A DNA stretch of 21,103 nucleotides, from positions 1 through 21,103 of IMG/VR virus record IMGVR_UViG_3300008108_000871; one strand, 5' to 3'. The DNA comes from a virus. Under the pieces are notes generated by a model. That model made no database searches, had not been told where the DNA came from, and saw nothing but the letters and a program-made list of their open reading frames with translations. The translations under genes were made by a program, and so were the position numbers. Shown here piece after piece: positions 1 through 7,700 of the stretch. The number at the start of each line of letters is the position of its first letter. Positions within the stretch are counted from its first letter, which is position 1.

Positions 1-222
1 CTGTACCTCCATTGCGCCGTCTTCAATAAGGGATTGCACAATAGAAAGTTCAGTTGCCTCAGAAGAAAGAAAGAACCATCCATCTGGGGCGGTAGAAACA
101 GACTCGGCGCTAATGGTCGTTGCAACTTTATCCTGTGACTCGTTATAGACAACGCAGGTATTATCCTCTTGAAAAACAGCAAATGAGCCTGCTTCGGTGT
201 AGTGCATGAAAGATGTCTTCAC
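1..222 (-). CDS. Hypothetical protein downstream of the tail fibre, cut by window edge
   Basis: The first 74 codons of a minus-strand gene that runs off the left edge. I chose the GTG at 222 because a GGAG Shine-Dalgarno lies 5 nt upstream and the fibre gene stops 16 nt before it. An in-frame ATG five codons later (207) has no such site. The protein begins MKTSFMHYTEAGSFAVFQED and is acidic and polar, with no signal peptide, membrane segment or motif I recognise. Its position right after a fibre with an S74 chaperone domain would suit a small fibre-associated or tail-tip protein, but that rests on position alone. Confidence 0.7.
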   Translation of the reverse strand, partial: MKTSFMHYTEAGSFAVFQEDNTCVVYNESQDKVATTISAESVSTAPDGWFFLSSEATELSIVQSLIEDGAMEVQ

Positions 223-238
223 TTTATCTCCAGACTTT

Positions 239-2407
239 CTATTTATTCTCTAGTTCAAACACTTTGGATTCAAGGGATTTTACTCTGAGGATCAAATCCT
301 TTATCACAGCGCCCTCTACGGATCTCATGTAATCCCAGAAAACACCACGAGACATCGCGCCGCCATGATCTTCCCACAGTATCGCATCTGGCAAAATGCC
401 TTCAACTTCATCCGCAATTAGACCGTACTGAACATTATCTCCAAATTTATAATCAGAACCTGCCGCCTTAACTCCATCGTGGTCCCACTTAAACTTAACC
501 CAATTAAGTTCAGCGTATTTGTCGGTTAAAGTTGGCAGCGGTTCAATTTCCTTTTTCCAAGAACGTTCGGATACTCCGCTTGCAGTGCCCTTGCGAAGAA
601 ATGCTGCGGCGGTTCCACTTGCTGACCATGAAGCAAAAACCACCCCGCCAGTTGTGCCGGCAGTAAATTCTGATCCACCAATTGACCCTTGGGAAAGTTT
701 TGAGGTAGTTACCTCCCCGGTTCCAATCTTGCTTGAAGTAACAGCCCCAGCAGCAATTTTTTCCTGGGTTACAGCAAGGTTAATAATTGCTGCTGTCCCA
801 ATAGCATCATCGTTAACCTTCCCATAGGTTACAGCGTTTGTACCAATTTTTCCAGAAGTTACAGCATCGTTAGCAATTTTTGCAGTAGTGACATTAACAT
901 CAGCAATTTTGGCGGTAGTTACCGCTAGCGCGTCAATTTTTACTGTTGTAACCGCAGATGAACCAAGCTCAGTTTCGGTTACCGCACCAGTTGCAATTTC
1001 AGAACTTCCAACCGCAGCAGCCGCAATTTGAGCTGAGGTTACTGCATCTGTAGCAATTTTTGCCGTTGTAACTGCGCTATCCGCAAGCTTTGCAGTAGTA
1101 ATAGACCCGTCTGCAACTGTTCCGCCAAGCCCAGATGTTGCGCTTATGTTTCCGTTAATTGTTACATCGCCATAGAATGTCCAATTTCTACCAGAAGACA
1201 TCCTTGCTCCAACCTGAAAAAAGTTTGTGGATGTATTCGTATGACCAATATCAAGCCTATTTCCATCAGGGACGGCAATGTCTCCCTCGTCAGAGTTTCC
1301 CTGGAGGGTGACGGCTGGTTTTCCCTCTGGGTTAAATTTTGCGCCGTAGGCAGTAAGATCGCCAGAGGAATTGACGATAAAGTTTCCGTTTATGTTGAGC
1401 TGGCCGCCGGTTATATTCACGTTGCTTGCGGTAACGGCTCCAAGGCTGGTAACTCCGAACACCCCGCCATTGAGACTTATTGAACCGAGGGTTCCCGTCG
1501 TGATCTTGTCAGCAGAAATTACAACCAAGCCGTCGGAGGTGACGTCAATTGCGTCCACCGATGCCCGAGTCCAATAGTTGTCCCACGCTCCTGGTGATGG
1601 ATGCTTTCCGTTGCGGTACAGCTTTCCGTCTGCCTCGGAGTAAACAATTTGCCCAACTGGGAACTGGACGAGGGAAAATGCATCCCCAAGGACTCGGTTG
1701 GTTCCAGTGTCATCAACAAATGCACCGCTTACCTGCCACCCGTTCGCTGTCCCACCAGTAAGGCTGAGAACATTGGTTCCAGTCTTTGTAATGGTAAACG
1801 TAGTAGATGATAGAACCGTAATAATATAGAACCCGCCGTTAACATCGGCGTTGTTTGCACCCGCGGCACCAGTAATGCCAACGACATAGCCAGTTGAAAA
1901 GCCATGTGCCGTTGAGGTTGTTACTGTTGCGGTCGTTGACGCGCCGCTAGCAATCCCAGAAACCGACTTGGCAACACCATTCCCTGGGTAAGTCACGCTG
2001 TTTACAATCTTTGGGACATTGATCCCAAGGCCGTTATAAGCGTCAGAAAAATCTGTTTCCCCAGACGCTGTTGGGGTCAAGGTTTCGGTTTCAGCAGAAT
2101 ACTCAGTAAGCACTGGGGTGGCGCCAGAGACGTCAACGGCGGCAACCTTGTAGATATACCCCGTTGATGCCGCAACTGTCGTGTCAGTAAACGATGGCAC
2201 GGCTGTGTCTGGTGCAAGTGGGTTTTGTGCGCGGTGAGAAGTACGCAGCGTCACCAGTGATCTCCTTGAGCCTTCGCTCAACAAGGTACATGGTGGATCG
2301 CTGGAACGACATGTCGCCACCCAGTTGCACCCGATAGAACACCTCCTGACCAATGAGGTATCCGACCTGTCGGCGGACAACAAGGGCTTCTGCAATTCCA
2401 AGCTCAT
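239..2407 (-). CDS. Tail fibre/spike part of the hub-fibre protein, with C-terminal S74 self-cleaving chaperone
   Basis: This is the C-terminal part of a hub-fibre polypeptide. The first ~61 codons from the ATG at 2407 are probably not used: they are low-quality sequence antisense-like in composition and overlap the preceding hub frame. True sequence starts near 2224 (NPLAPDTAVPS). In order it holds an Fn3-like stretch (~65-115), an FCCH-like HGF module (~147-218), a beta-rich shaft (~290-430), fourteen 10-residue repeats of the AVTTAKIAxD type (434-573), and a C-terminal domain matching Peptidase_S74, the intramolecular chaperone of endosialidase. The S74 Ser-Lys dyad fits S613 and K618 in SERSWKKEI, followed by YGLIADEVEGILPD and a final coiled coil. 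In this family the chaperone trimerises the fibre and then cuts itself off. The likely role is host receptor binding at the tail tip. Confidence 0.85.
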   Translation of the reverse strand: MSLELQKPLLSADRSDTSLVRRCSIGCNWVATCRSSDPPCTLLSEGSRRSLVTLRTSHRAQNPLAPDTAVPSFTDTTVAASTGYIYKVAAVDVSGATPVLTEYSAETETLTPTASGETDFSDAYNGLGINVPKIVNSVTYPGNGVAKSVSGIASGASTTATVTTSTAHGFSTGYVVGITGAAGANNADVNGGFYIITVLSSTTFTITKTGTNVLSLTGGTANGWQVSGAFVDDTGTNRVLGDAFSLVQFPVGQIVYSEADGKLYRNGKHPSPGAWDNYWTRASVDAIDVTSDGLVVISADKITTGTLGSISLNGGVFGVTSLGAVTASNVNITGGQLNINGNFIVNSSGDLTAYGAKFNPEGKPAVTLQGNSDEGDIAVPDGNRLDIGHTNTSTNFFQVGARMSSGRNWTFYGDVTINGNISATSGLGGTVADGSITTAKLADSAVTTAKIATDAVTSAQIAAAAVGSSEIATGAVTETELGSSAVTTVKIDALAVTTAKIADVNVTTAKIANDAVTSGKIGTNAVTYGKVNDDAIGTAAIINLAVTQEKIAAGAVTSSKIGTGEVTTSKLSQGSIGGSEFTAGTTGGVVFASWSASGTAAAFLRKGTASGVSERSWKKEIEPLPTLTDKYAELNWVKFKWDHDGVKAAGSDYKFGDNVQYGLIADEVEGILPDAILWEDHGGAMSRGVFWDYMRSVEGAVIKDLILRVKSLESKVFELENK
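689..1108 (-). repeat. Fourteen tandem 30-bp repeats coding for decapeptides in the fibre
   Basis: Codons 434-573 of the fibre form 14 ten-residue units with consensus (D/G)AVTTAKIA(x), for example DAVTSGKIGT and LAVTTAKIAD. No unit is inserted or lost in length (420 bp = 14 x 30). On the plus strand the pattern shows as regularly spaced copies of gttac and gcaattttt. Similar repeats are known in phage tail fibres, where they form elongated trimeric shafts. Unit number is likely to vary among relatives. Confidence 0.9.
1754..1969 (-). repeat. FCCH-like HGF module, copy 3 (fibre part)
   Basis: Residues ~147-218 of the fibre frame read TATVTTSTAHGFSTGYVVGI, then an NADVNGGFYIITVLSSTTFT strand pair. 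It resembles two modules in the hub frame at 3074-3295 and 3524-3727: Thr-rich strand, (P/A)HG(F/L), xGYxV, NAADVNG and SSTTFT. The pattern is like the E1 FCCH-type beta domains found in phage tail proteins. That family name is from memory and is not a search result. Confidence 0.65.
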
Positions 2408-3062
2408 TCCAGATGAATGGAATCACGTCACCAACGTTTAGCGGTCCAGAGATGTGCTCAAACTCAAACGAGCGCAGGGAGATGCCACGCTCCTTGAAGT
2501 ATTGCTGCGCGGTGAGCATTGCGGTTGTTTCGTCTGTTGCATCAAGTTCAACGATTGAGGCTTCAATCCTCTTTCCGCCAGCAGACCAAACGCCCTGCAC
2601 GAAGTCATAGGTGTTGCGGTATGCGGTGACCTGCCTTGCCCCGGTAAGCGGATCTTCTACTGTGTATGGAGCGTAGACATAGATTCTGTTTGACGCCTCG
2701 CCAGACTCCTCGGGGGCGCTTGGGTTCTCAAAGTCGCGAAGGTCAATGCTTCCGCTTGTCAGGTCGTTGTAGTAGGTCTCATCCTCTGCTACTCGATCAC
2801 TAAAGCCAAAAGCTCCCGTGAGCTTGATCGCCTGGATGTCTGTGTAGTAGACGCTGTACGAGCTTGAGAATGAGTCGTGATGCAGCACTGGCGTCATCTG
2901 GGTTGCCGTTGCAGGAACCTCAATTAGACCGTAGTTTCGGCTCCACTCATTATTTGGGCTATCCACTTTGCATATATCGTATCCATGCGAGTTGCCGACT
3001 ACCGTACCGCCAGTGGGCCGGTGGCTCCAGTTGTGTCTATTGAGAACGACCCGACCGACCAA
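2184..3062 (-). CDS. Tail hub protein, middle segment (separate frame of the hub-fibre gene)
   Basis: This frame carries the middle of the hub-fibre polypeptide. It has no credible start of its own: the only upstream initiator is a TTG at 3062 inside the previous frame, with no Shine-Dalgarno. Genuine sequence runs from about TGGTVVGNSHGYDICK (3014) to AAYFSPRT (2226). The end looks like the C-terminal half of a tail hub: repositioning of query variables (ELDATDETTAMLTAQQYFKE), then a beta segment on access geometry (LNVGDVIPFIWNELGIAEAL) and a closing strand (EVFYRVQLGGDMS). It joins the upstream frame if one base is added near 3015-3017, and the fibre frame if one A is removed at 2223-2226. 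Alone it would not be translated well. Confidence 0.75.
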   Translation of the reverse strand: MVGRVVLNRHNWSHRPTGGTVVGNSHGYDICKVDSPNNEWSRNYGLIEVPATATQMTPVLHHDSFSSSYSVYYTDIQAIKLTGAFGFSDRVAEDETYYNDLTSGSIDLRDFENPSAPEESGEASNRIYVYAPYTVEDPLTGARQVTAYRNTYDFVQGVWSAGGKRIEASIVELDATDETTAMLTAQQYFKERGISLRSFEFEHISGPLNVGDVIPFIWNELGIAEALVVRRQVGYLIGQEVFYRVQLGGDMSFQRSTMYLVERRLKEITGDAAYFSPRTKPTCTRHSRAIVY

Positions 3063-4603
3063 CCAGAGGCTGCGGTGATTGCAATAGAGCCACCCGTGAG
3101 ATTCAGCGCATTAGAAGTTGCTGCGGTAAACGTAAATGTCGTTGAGGAAGTGACAGTGATTGTGTAGGTGTTCCCATTTACGTCAGCCGCATTAGTGCCG
3201 GTGGCCCCAGAGACCGTGACCGAATACCCCGTGTAAAGACCGTGCGGGTAGGAGGTGGTTACCGTCTTCGTCGTTGACGCTGGGCTTGTAATCTTTGAGA
3301 CACTAACAGTCTTGTTGGCATCAAAGAGACCATTGGTGATTAGGTCGCTCAGCGCCTTGCTCTTTACGTTCAGTGGGATCGTGAGGTTCCCGCCGCCATC
3401 AAGTGTTCCTGCGCCGAGATAGAACACACCGTTTCCACGCTCCACCGCATACTGCAGGTTCCTTGCGAGGGTTCCGCCCTTCATTGGGGTTGGAGTGATT
3501 TCACCGGCGCAGGCCGCAGTTCCTGTCGCAGCACCAGAAGTGATCGTTCCACTGGTAATTGTCGTGTAGGTAAAGGTGTTGTCAGTTGGAACTGACGCAA
3601 TAACAAATGACCCGTTCAGATCCGCGAAGCCAGTTGGTCCATTTGTCAGTGCGATGGTAACAACGCGATCTTGACCAAAGCCATGTGGTGCTGAAGTTGT
3701 AATGGTTGCTGTCGTGGCTGTGCGTGCCGCATTGCTAACCGCCCGAGTGATGTCTGGGTTGCGCGGGCTCCAGCGCCAGTCAGGATTCAGATCGGCAATA
3801 TTTCCTGCAATGGTGGAAACGCGAGAGTCCAGCTGGGGCGCGTTTGCCGTAGTCATGAACCCCGGCACGCTGACCGCTCCAGTTACTGCAGCGCTGACGC
3901 TATCAGCAACATTGGAATACTGCTGGAATCTAAGCTTGTAGGTGCTTCCCTCTGACGCGATGCCAGTAATCTTGTGCACACCGTCGTAGGTATCGTCGCT
4001 AATGTTTACGACGATGGTGTCACCGATCTCAAGGTTTCGGCTATACGGGGCACCGACTGAGACTGAGCTGACGGTGATTGCCGCCAGGCCCGCAGTCCTT
4101 TCGGCAAAGCTCGGGGTAAACGTGTACGTGCCGCTAGTGATGGTCTGCTTGATGGTTGAGTTTGCAAGCGGCGTGAACTCAAGGGCAACCGCCTCATCAA
4201 GGAGCGCGGTATAGTCCACCGCGTCAATGGAACCAACGATGGCACCGCCATCTCGGTTCTCGGAAACCCGTGTGACGACTCCGCCCCAAAGGATGGTGTG
4301 CGGGCTCGTAGATACGTCGCGAATCTGGATCTCTGTCCTAGAAGGGATATCGAGATGGTAGAACTGATCGTCTAGGGCATTCTGGATCTGCGCGGCTTGT
4401 GTGGCTCCAGCATATGCAGCCCAGTTCGTGGTGCTAACGGGCATGATGCTGTAGATGTTTGCGCGCATTGTTGAGGCATTGCCCTGATCGTTCTGCTCCC
4501 ACTCAAGGGAGTCAAACTCAACATGCTTGCTGAAGTCATAGAACGCTGTTTGGCTGGAGGCAGCAGGAAGCCGGGGCTGGATGTATACGCGAATTTCAGC
4601 CAT
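2999..4603 (-). CDS. Tail hub protein (Tal/Dit-like), N-terminal segment of the hub-fibre gene
   Basis: The first gene after the tape measure. Its ATG at 4603 overlaps the tape-measure tail stop as TAATG and has GGGAGG 5 nt upstream, so the start is firm. The N terminus (MAEIRVYIQPRLPAASSQTA) and segments such as GGVVTRVSENRDGGAIVG and SIDAVDYTALLDEAVALEF fit the beta-sandwich hub proteins that cap the tail tube and carry fibres (distal tail/Tal class). Two FCCH-like HGF modules follow (residues ~293-360 and ~437-510), flanking an ARNLQYAVERGNGVFYLGAG segment typical of hubs. The frame ends abruptly (GATGPLAVR) at a break, and the next frame continues the domain. The intact product would be ~1,450 residues, reaching 239. 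Confidence 0.8.
   Translation of the reverse strand: MAEIRVYIQPRLPAASSQTAFYDFSKHVEFDSLEWEQNDQGNASTMRANIYSIMPVSTTNWAAYAGATQAAQIQNALDDQFYHLDIPSRTEIQIRDVSTSPHTILWGGVVTRVSENRDGGAIVGSIDAVDYTALLDEAVALEFTPLANSTIKQTITSGTYTFTPSFAERTAGLAAITVSSVSVGAPYSRNLEIGDTIVVNISDDTYDGVHKITGIASEGSTYKLRFQQYSNVADSVSAAVTGAVSVPGFMTTANAPQLDSRVSTIAGNIADLNPDWRWSPRNPDITRAVSNAARTATTATITTSAPHGFGQDRVVTIALTNGPTGFADLNGSFVIASVPTDNTFTYTTITSGTITSGAATGTAACAGEITPTPMKGGTLARNLQYAVERGNGVFYLGAGTLDGGGNLTIPLNVKSKALSDLITNGLFDANKTVSVSKITSPASTTKTVTTSYPHGLYTGYSVTVSGATGTNAADVNGNTYTITVTSSTTFTFTAATSNALNLTGGSIAITAASGWSVGSFSIDTTGATGPLAVR
3074..3295 (-). repeat. FCCH-like HGF module, copy 2 (hub part)
   Basis: Residues ~437-510 of the hub frame: TTKTVTTSYPHGLYTGYSVT, then NAADVNGNTYTITVTSSTTF and a LNLTGGSI strand. 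Of the three copies it is closest to the fibre copy at 1754-1969, sharing GYxV, NxADVNG, SSTTFT and LTGG. That suggests duplication inside one gene. Confidence 0.65.
3524..3727 (-). repeat. FCCH-like HGF module, copy 1 (hub part)
   Basis: Residues ~293-360 of the hub frame: ARTATTATITTSAPHGFGQD, then FADLNGSFVIASVPTDNTFT. This is the most diverged of three related beta modules in this gene. The PHGF turn, LNG turn and NTFT strand are kept. Confidence 0.6.
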
Positions 4604-4719
4604 TAGAGCCTCCCGCCCTCAGTCCTAAATTGGCTTGCCTGAACCCTTGAGATTTCCTGGGCAAGCTTCCTAATGTCATTATCGTTCCTAATTACAGGAT
4701 TATTGACATTTATTGTACG
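4603..4719 (-). pseudogene. Displaced C-terminal tail of the tape measure protein
   Basis: A 38-codon open stretch follows the tape-measure stop in another frame, with no start codon. It reads RTINVNNPVIRNDNDIRKLA, then a helix ending SQFRTEGGRL and TAA. Tape measures commonly end in just this way: a beta strand of the INVNNP type, then a short helix (DIRKLAQEISR). The stop overlaps the hub ATG as TAATG, like the other junctions in this region. So this is most likely the true end of the tape measure, cut off by a frame break near 4717-4722. Confidence 0.8.
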
Positions 4720-7700
4720 CCGACAAGGCTTAGCCGGTTTTTTTCCATAATTCCGCCAGAGTGGAATCCTGGTATAACCATATCACCAGTTTCCTTGTCA
4801 AAATATCTTGGGAATAGTTTTGGATAGTGTGATGCAATTATGGCAAATTCATCTAAAATCTGATTGTATTTAGTCTGAAGTGGCGCAATTTCATTAATGG
4901 CTGCGAGGCCTTTAATTCCGGCCCTTACACCCTTAAGCTCATCACTCGCCACGCCCTTAGAAACCATAGTGCTTAGCATTGTGTTCAGCGTTGTTTCATA
5001 GTTTTTCTTCAGAGCTTTAACTTGATTTCCCGGGTCTGCTAGGGCTTCAACGGTAGCCGTTGCGCGAGCAACCAGCTGCATAAGGCGCAGAACTTCTTTA
5101 TACTTTTTCATGATGTAACTAATCAAGACCTTAAACCCCTTGGTCTCAAGGTTTTTGATTAGATCCTCGGCAAAGGTAACATTCATATCAATGCCCTTCA
5201 TGTTCGCGGCATCCATAACTGAGCGCATTGCAGAGTTCATTTCTGTGACCTTTGCGCCCATCATGTCAATAGTTATCCCAAAACGTTCCTCAAGCTTGCC
5301 CTGGAGTTCTTTAAGTTTGACTGCAATTTGGCTTTCTTTTTCTGCCCATGAAAGGTCTGGGTTCTCAAGAATCCATGCGATGTCTCGGTTGTAGTCCTCA
5401 AACATCCTAGTCATCTCATCAAGAATCAGCTCCTGACCCTTGCTGAACTCCTCAAGGCGCTCCTTGGTTGCCTCGGTTAGACGACCCCAATCTCGTGAGT
5501 TCGTTGCCTCATCAACAAGGTTTTCAAGGCCCTCAAAGCGAAGGTCGGAGATATCTTTCTCGTACTTCTGTTGCGCTTGGCGAAGTTGAATTGCGCGCTG
5601 CAGCGGGTCAATTGATTCATCATATTGCTGAAGCGTTGCAAGGCCGAGGTCATATTCAGCCTCAGCAAGTGCCTTGATTCGCTCCTGCTCTTTCCTTCGT
5701 TCCTTTTCAATCTTTAGGCGCTCATTAACCATCTTGAGGTTAACCTCGCCAGCGTTTAGTTCGTCCTCGGTTAGTGGAAGAATGGAATCAAGGATGTCCT
5801 TGTATTCATCAAATGACCTGCTAATTCCTTGCCTATTCTCAAAGGTTGTGAAGCTCATCTCCTGCTCAATCTCAAGCAGTTTTTCGTACTTAACCATTTC
5901 GCCTGAGTCTAGTGCGTATGGATTCTCAAAGTCAGGGTTAATAATGTCGTCAAGAACTTCCTCGGCAACCTTCTGAAGGATTTCAAGTGCATCAGCTACG
6001 CGCTGCTTTGCAATTGCCAGCAATCCATTATATTTCTTCAGGGCAGTATTTGCGGCATCCTGCTGGTTGATAAGAAGTTTTTGATAGTTAGTCAAATCCC
6101 TCATGCCGCTCTTGGCCTGCTCAATGACCCTTGGATAGCGAGACTCGCGCTCTGCTTGCCTAAAGTTGACCATGGAGCGCTGGTTGAGGTCGTTTCTGAT
6201 TAGTCCGTTTTGAACGGTTGATGACGCGTACTGTGAGTCCTTGTAGTAGCCAGAGCCATCAAGAACAGTCCCGCGCGTGTCGTAATAACGGCTCCTCACC
6301 CTATCCGCGTACCCAGGGTCGCCGGGCTTAAGCTCGCTGTTCCTTCTCTCGTCCTCTGCTTCGCCAGCTTTTCCAAGCAAAAATGCAATAAGGAGACCGA
6401 TCGCGGCAATAATTGCAATAACGGCCAAAGCAACACCTGCGGTAGCCGCGGCAAGACCAACCCCTGCGGCAGCAACCGCGGCGACAGCACCCTGAAATGC
6501 AAGACCAATTAACGGAAGCGCAGCAATAAATGCACCAATCGCAACCAAAGCAGCTTTCAATGCGGCGATAAGTGTGGGCAGGACCATTGAGAGCACTGCA
6601 AAAGCCATTGTAATATCAAAAATTCCCTGCAGGGAGGCAGCCGCCTCAGGGCTAATTGCACCAGACTGAGCGGCGCCCTGAGTGGCCATGGTTCCAACCA
6701 TTCCGACTGCCAGCGCCGCACCGGATAGCTTTTGCAGTCTAGACATACTTGCTGAGGCCGCTATTGCCGCGACATTAAATGCGCGCATCTGAACTGTTGC
6801 CCTAAAGAGGGCGCCTGTAAGAAGGGAGATTCCCCCTATTACCAACTTGCTTGCAAGGCTTACGCCAAGAAGGAATCCGATTACCCTAAGAACTGGCTCC
6901 ATCTTGCTTAAGACGCTTAAAACTGTTCCAAGGACTTGTGCTACGGCAGAAATTGTTGGAGCTAGTGCCCTAAACGCTGCAGAAAGGCCAGCGATAATCC
7001 CTTGGCTAATGGTCAAGAGAACACTCATAAGCACCGGCAGGAATTCATCTCTAAAGATGCCAATCATTGGCTCAATGCTGGCAGCCATTTGTCTAAATGC
7101 CTGCCCAATGCCAAATAGGTTTTCGTTCACTGCCATTTTCAGCGCACCGAGGAGCGTTATGAGGAGCCCAATGCTAACCATGAATGGGTTCGCTGAAGCA
7201 AACTTGAATGCAACGCCAATTAGGGCGGCTGTTGCTACGATTGTTCTTGCAAAATCATTTTCAAGAAGTTTGATTATTTCTCTTACCCCGATGGCAAATG
7301 CGCCAAAGGTTCCCCCAACACCTCCGACGCTTGATCCGATGCTCGACATTGCATTAGCGAAGTCTTTGCCGATCCTTTTTCCAATGCTCATCAAAAGTGC
7401 GCCCATTGGCTTCAATTGCACAAGAATCTTTTCAACAACATCACTGAAAGCCAGCGCAGATGCGCGAACGCTTGGGTCTTGTAGGAAAAGGCTGAACTCG
7501 TAGGTTATATCCCTAATTGCGTTGTAGAGCGGCCTAAAAGAATCTGCCACAAGGCTCTGAGACATGTCGGCAACCGTGCTGAATGCTCCGGCAAATGTCT
7601 TGGATTGTGCCATCATTCCGCCGCCGAAGTCGCGCTCAAGGCCAGAAAGGATTGCTCGAGACGCTACCTCTCCAGAGATTTTTCCGCTAGTTGTAAGCCG

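Noticed and set aside
3008-3022. Programmed -1 frameshifting in the hub gene
   Set aside because: C_GGC_CCA is not a slippery heptamer, no stimulatory structure was seen, and hub genes are not known to need it.
6847-7503. Plus-strand 218-codon open frame inside the tape measure
   Set aside because: It mirrors the hydrophobic part of the tape measure. No ribosome-binding site, and the region is fully explained by the minus-strand gene.
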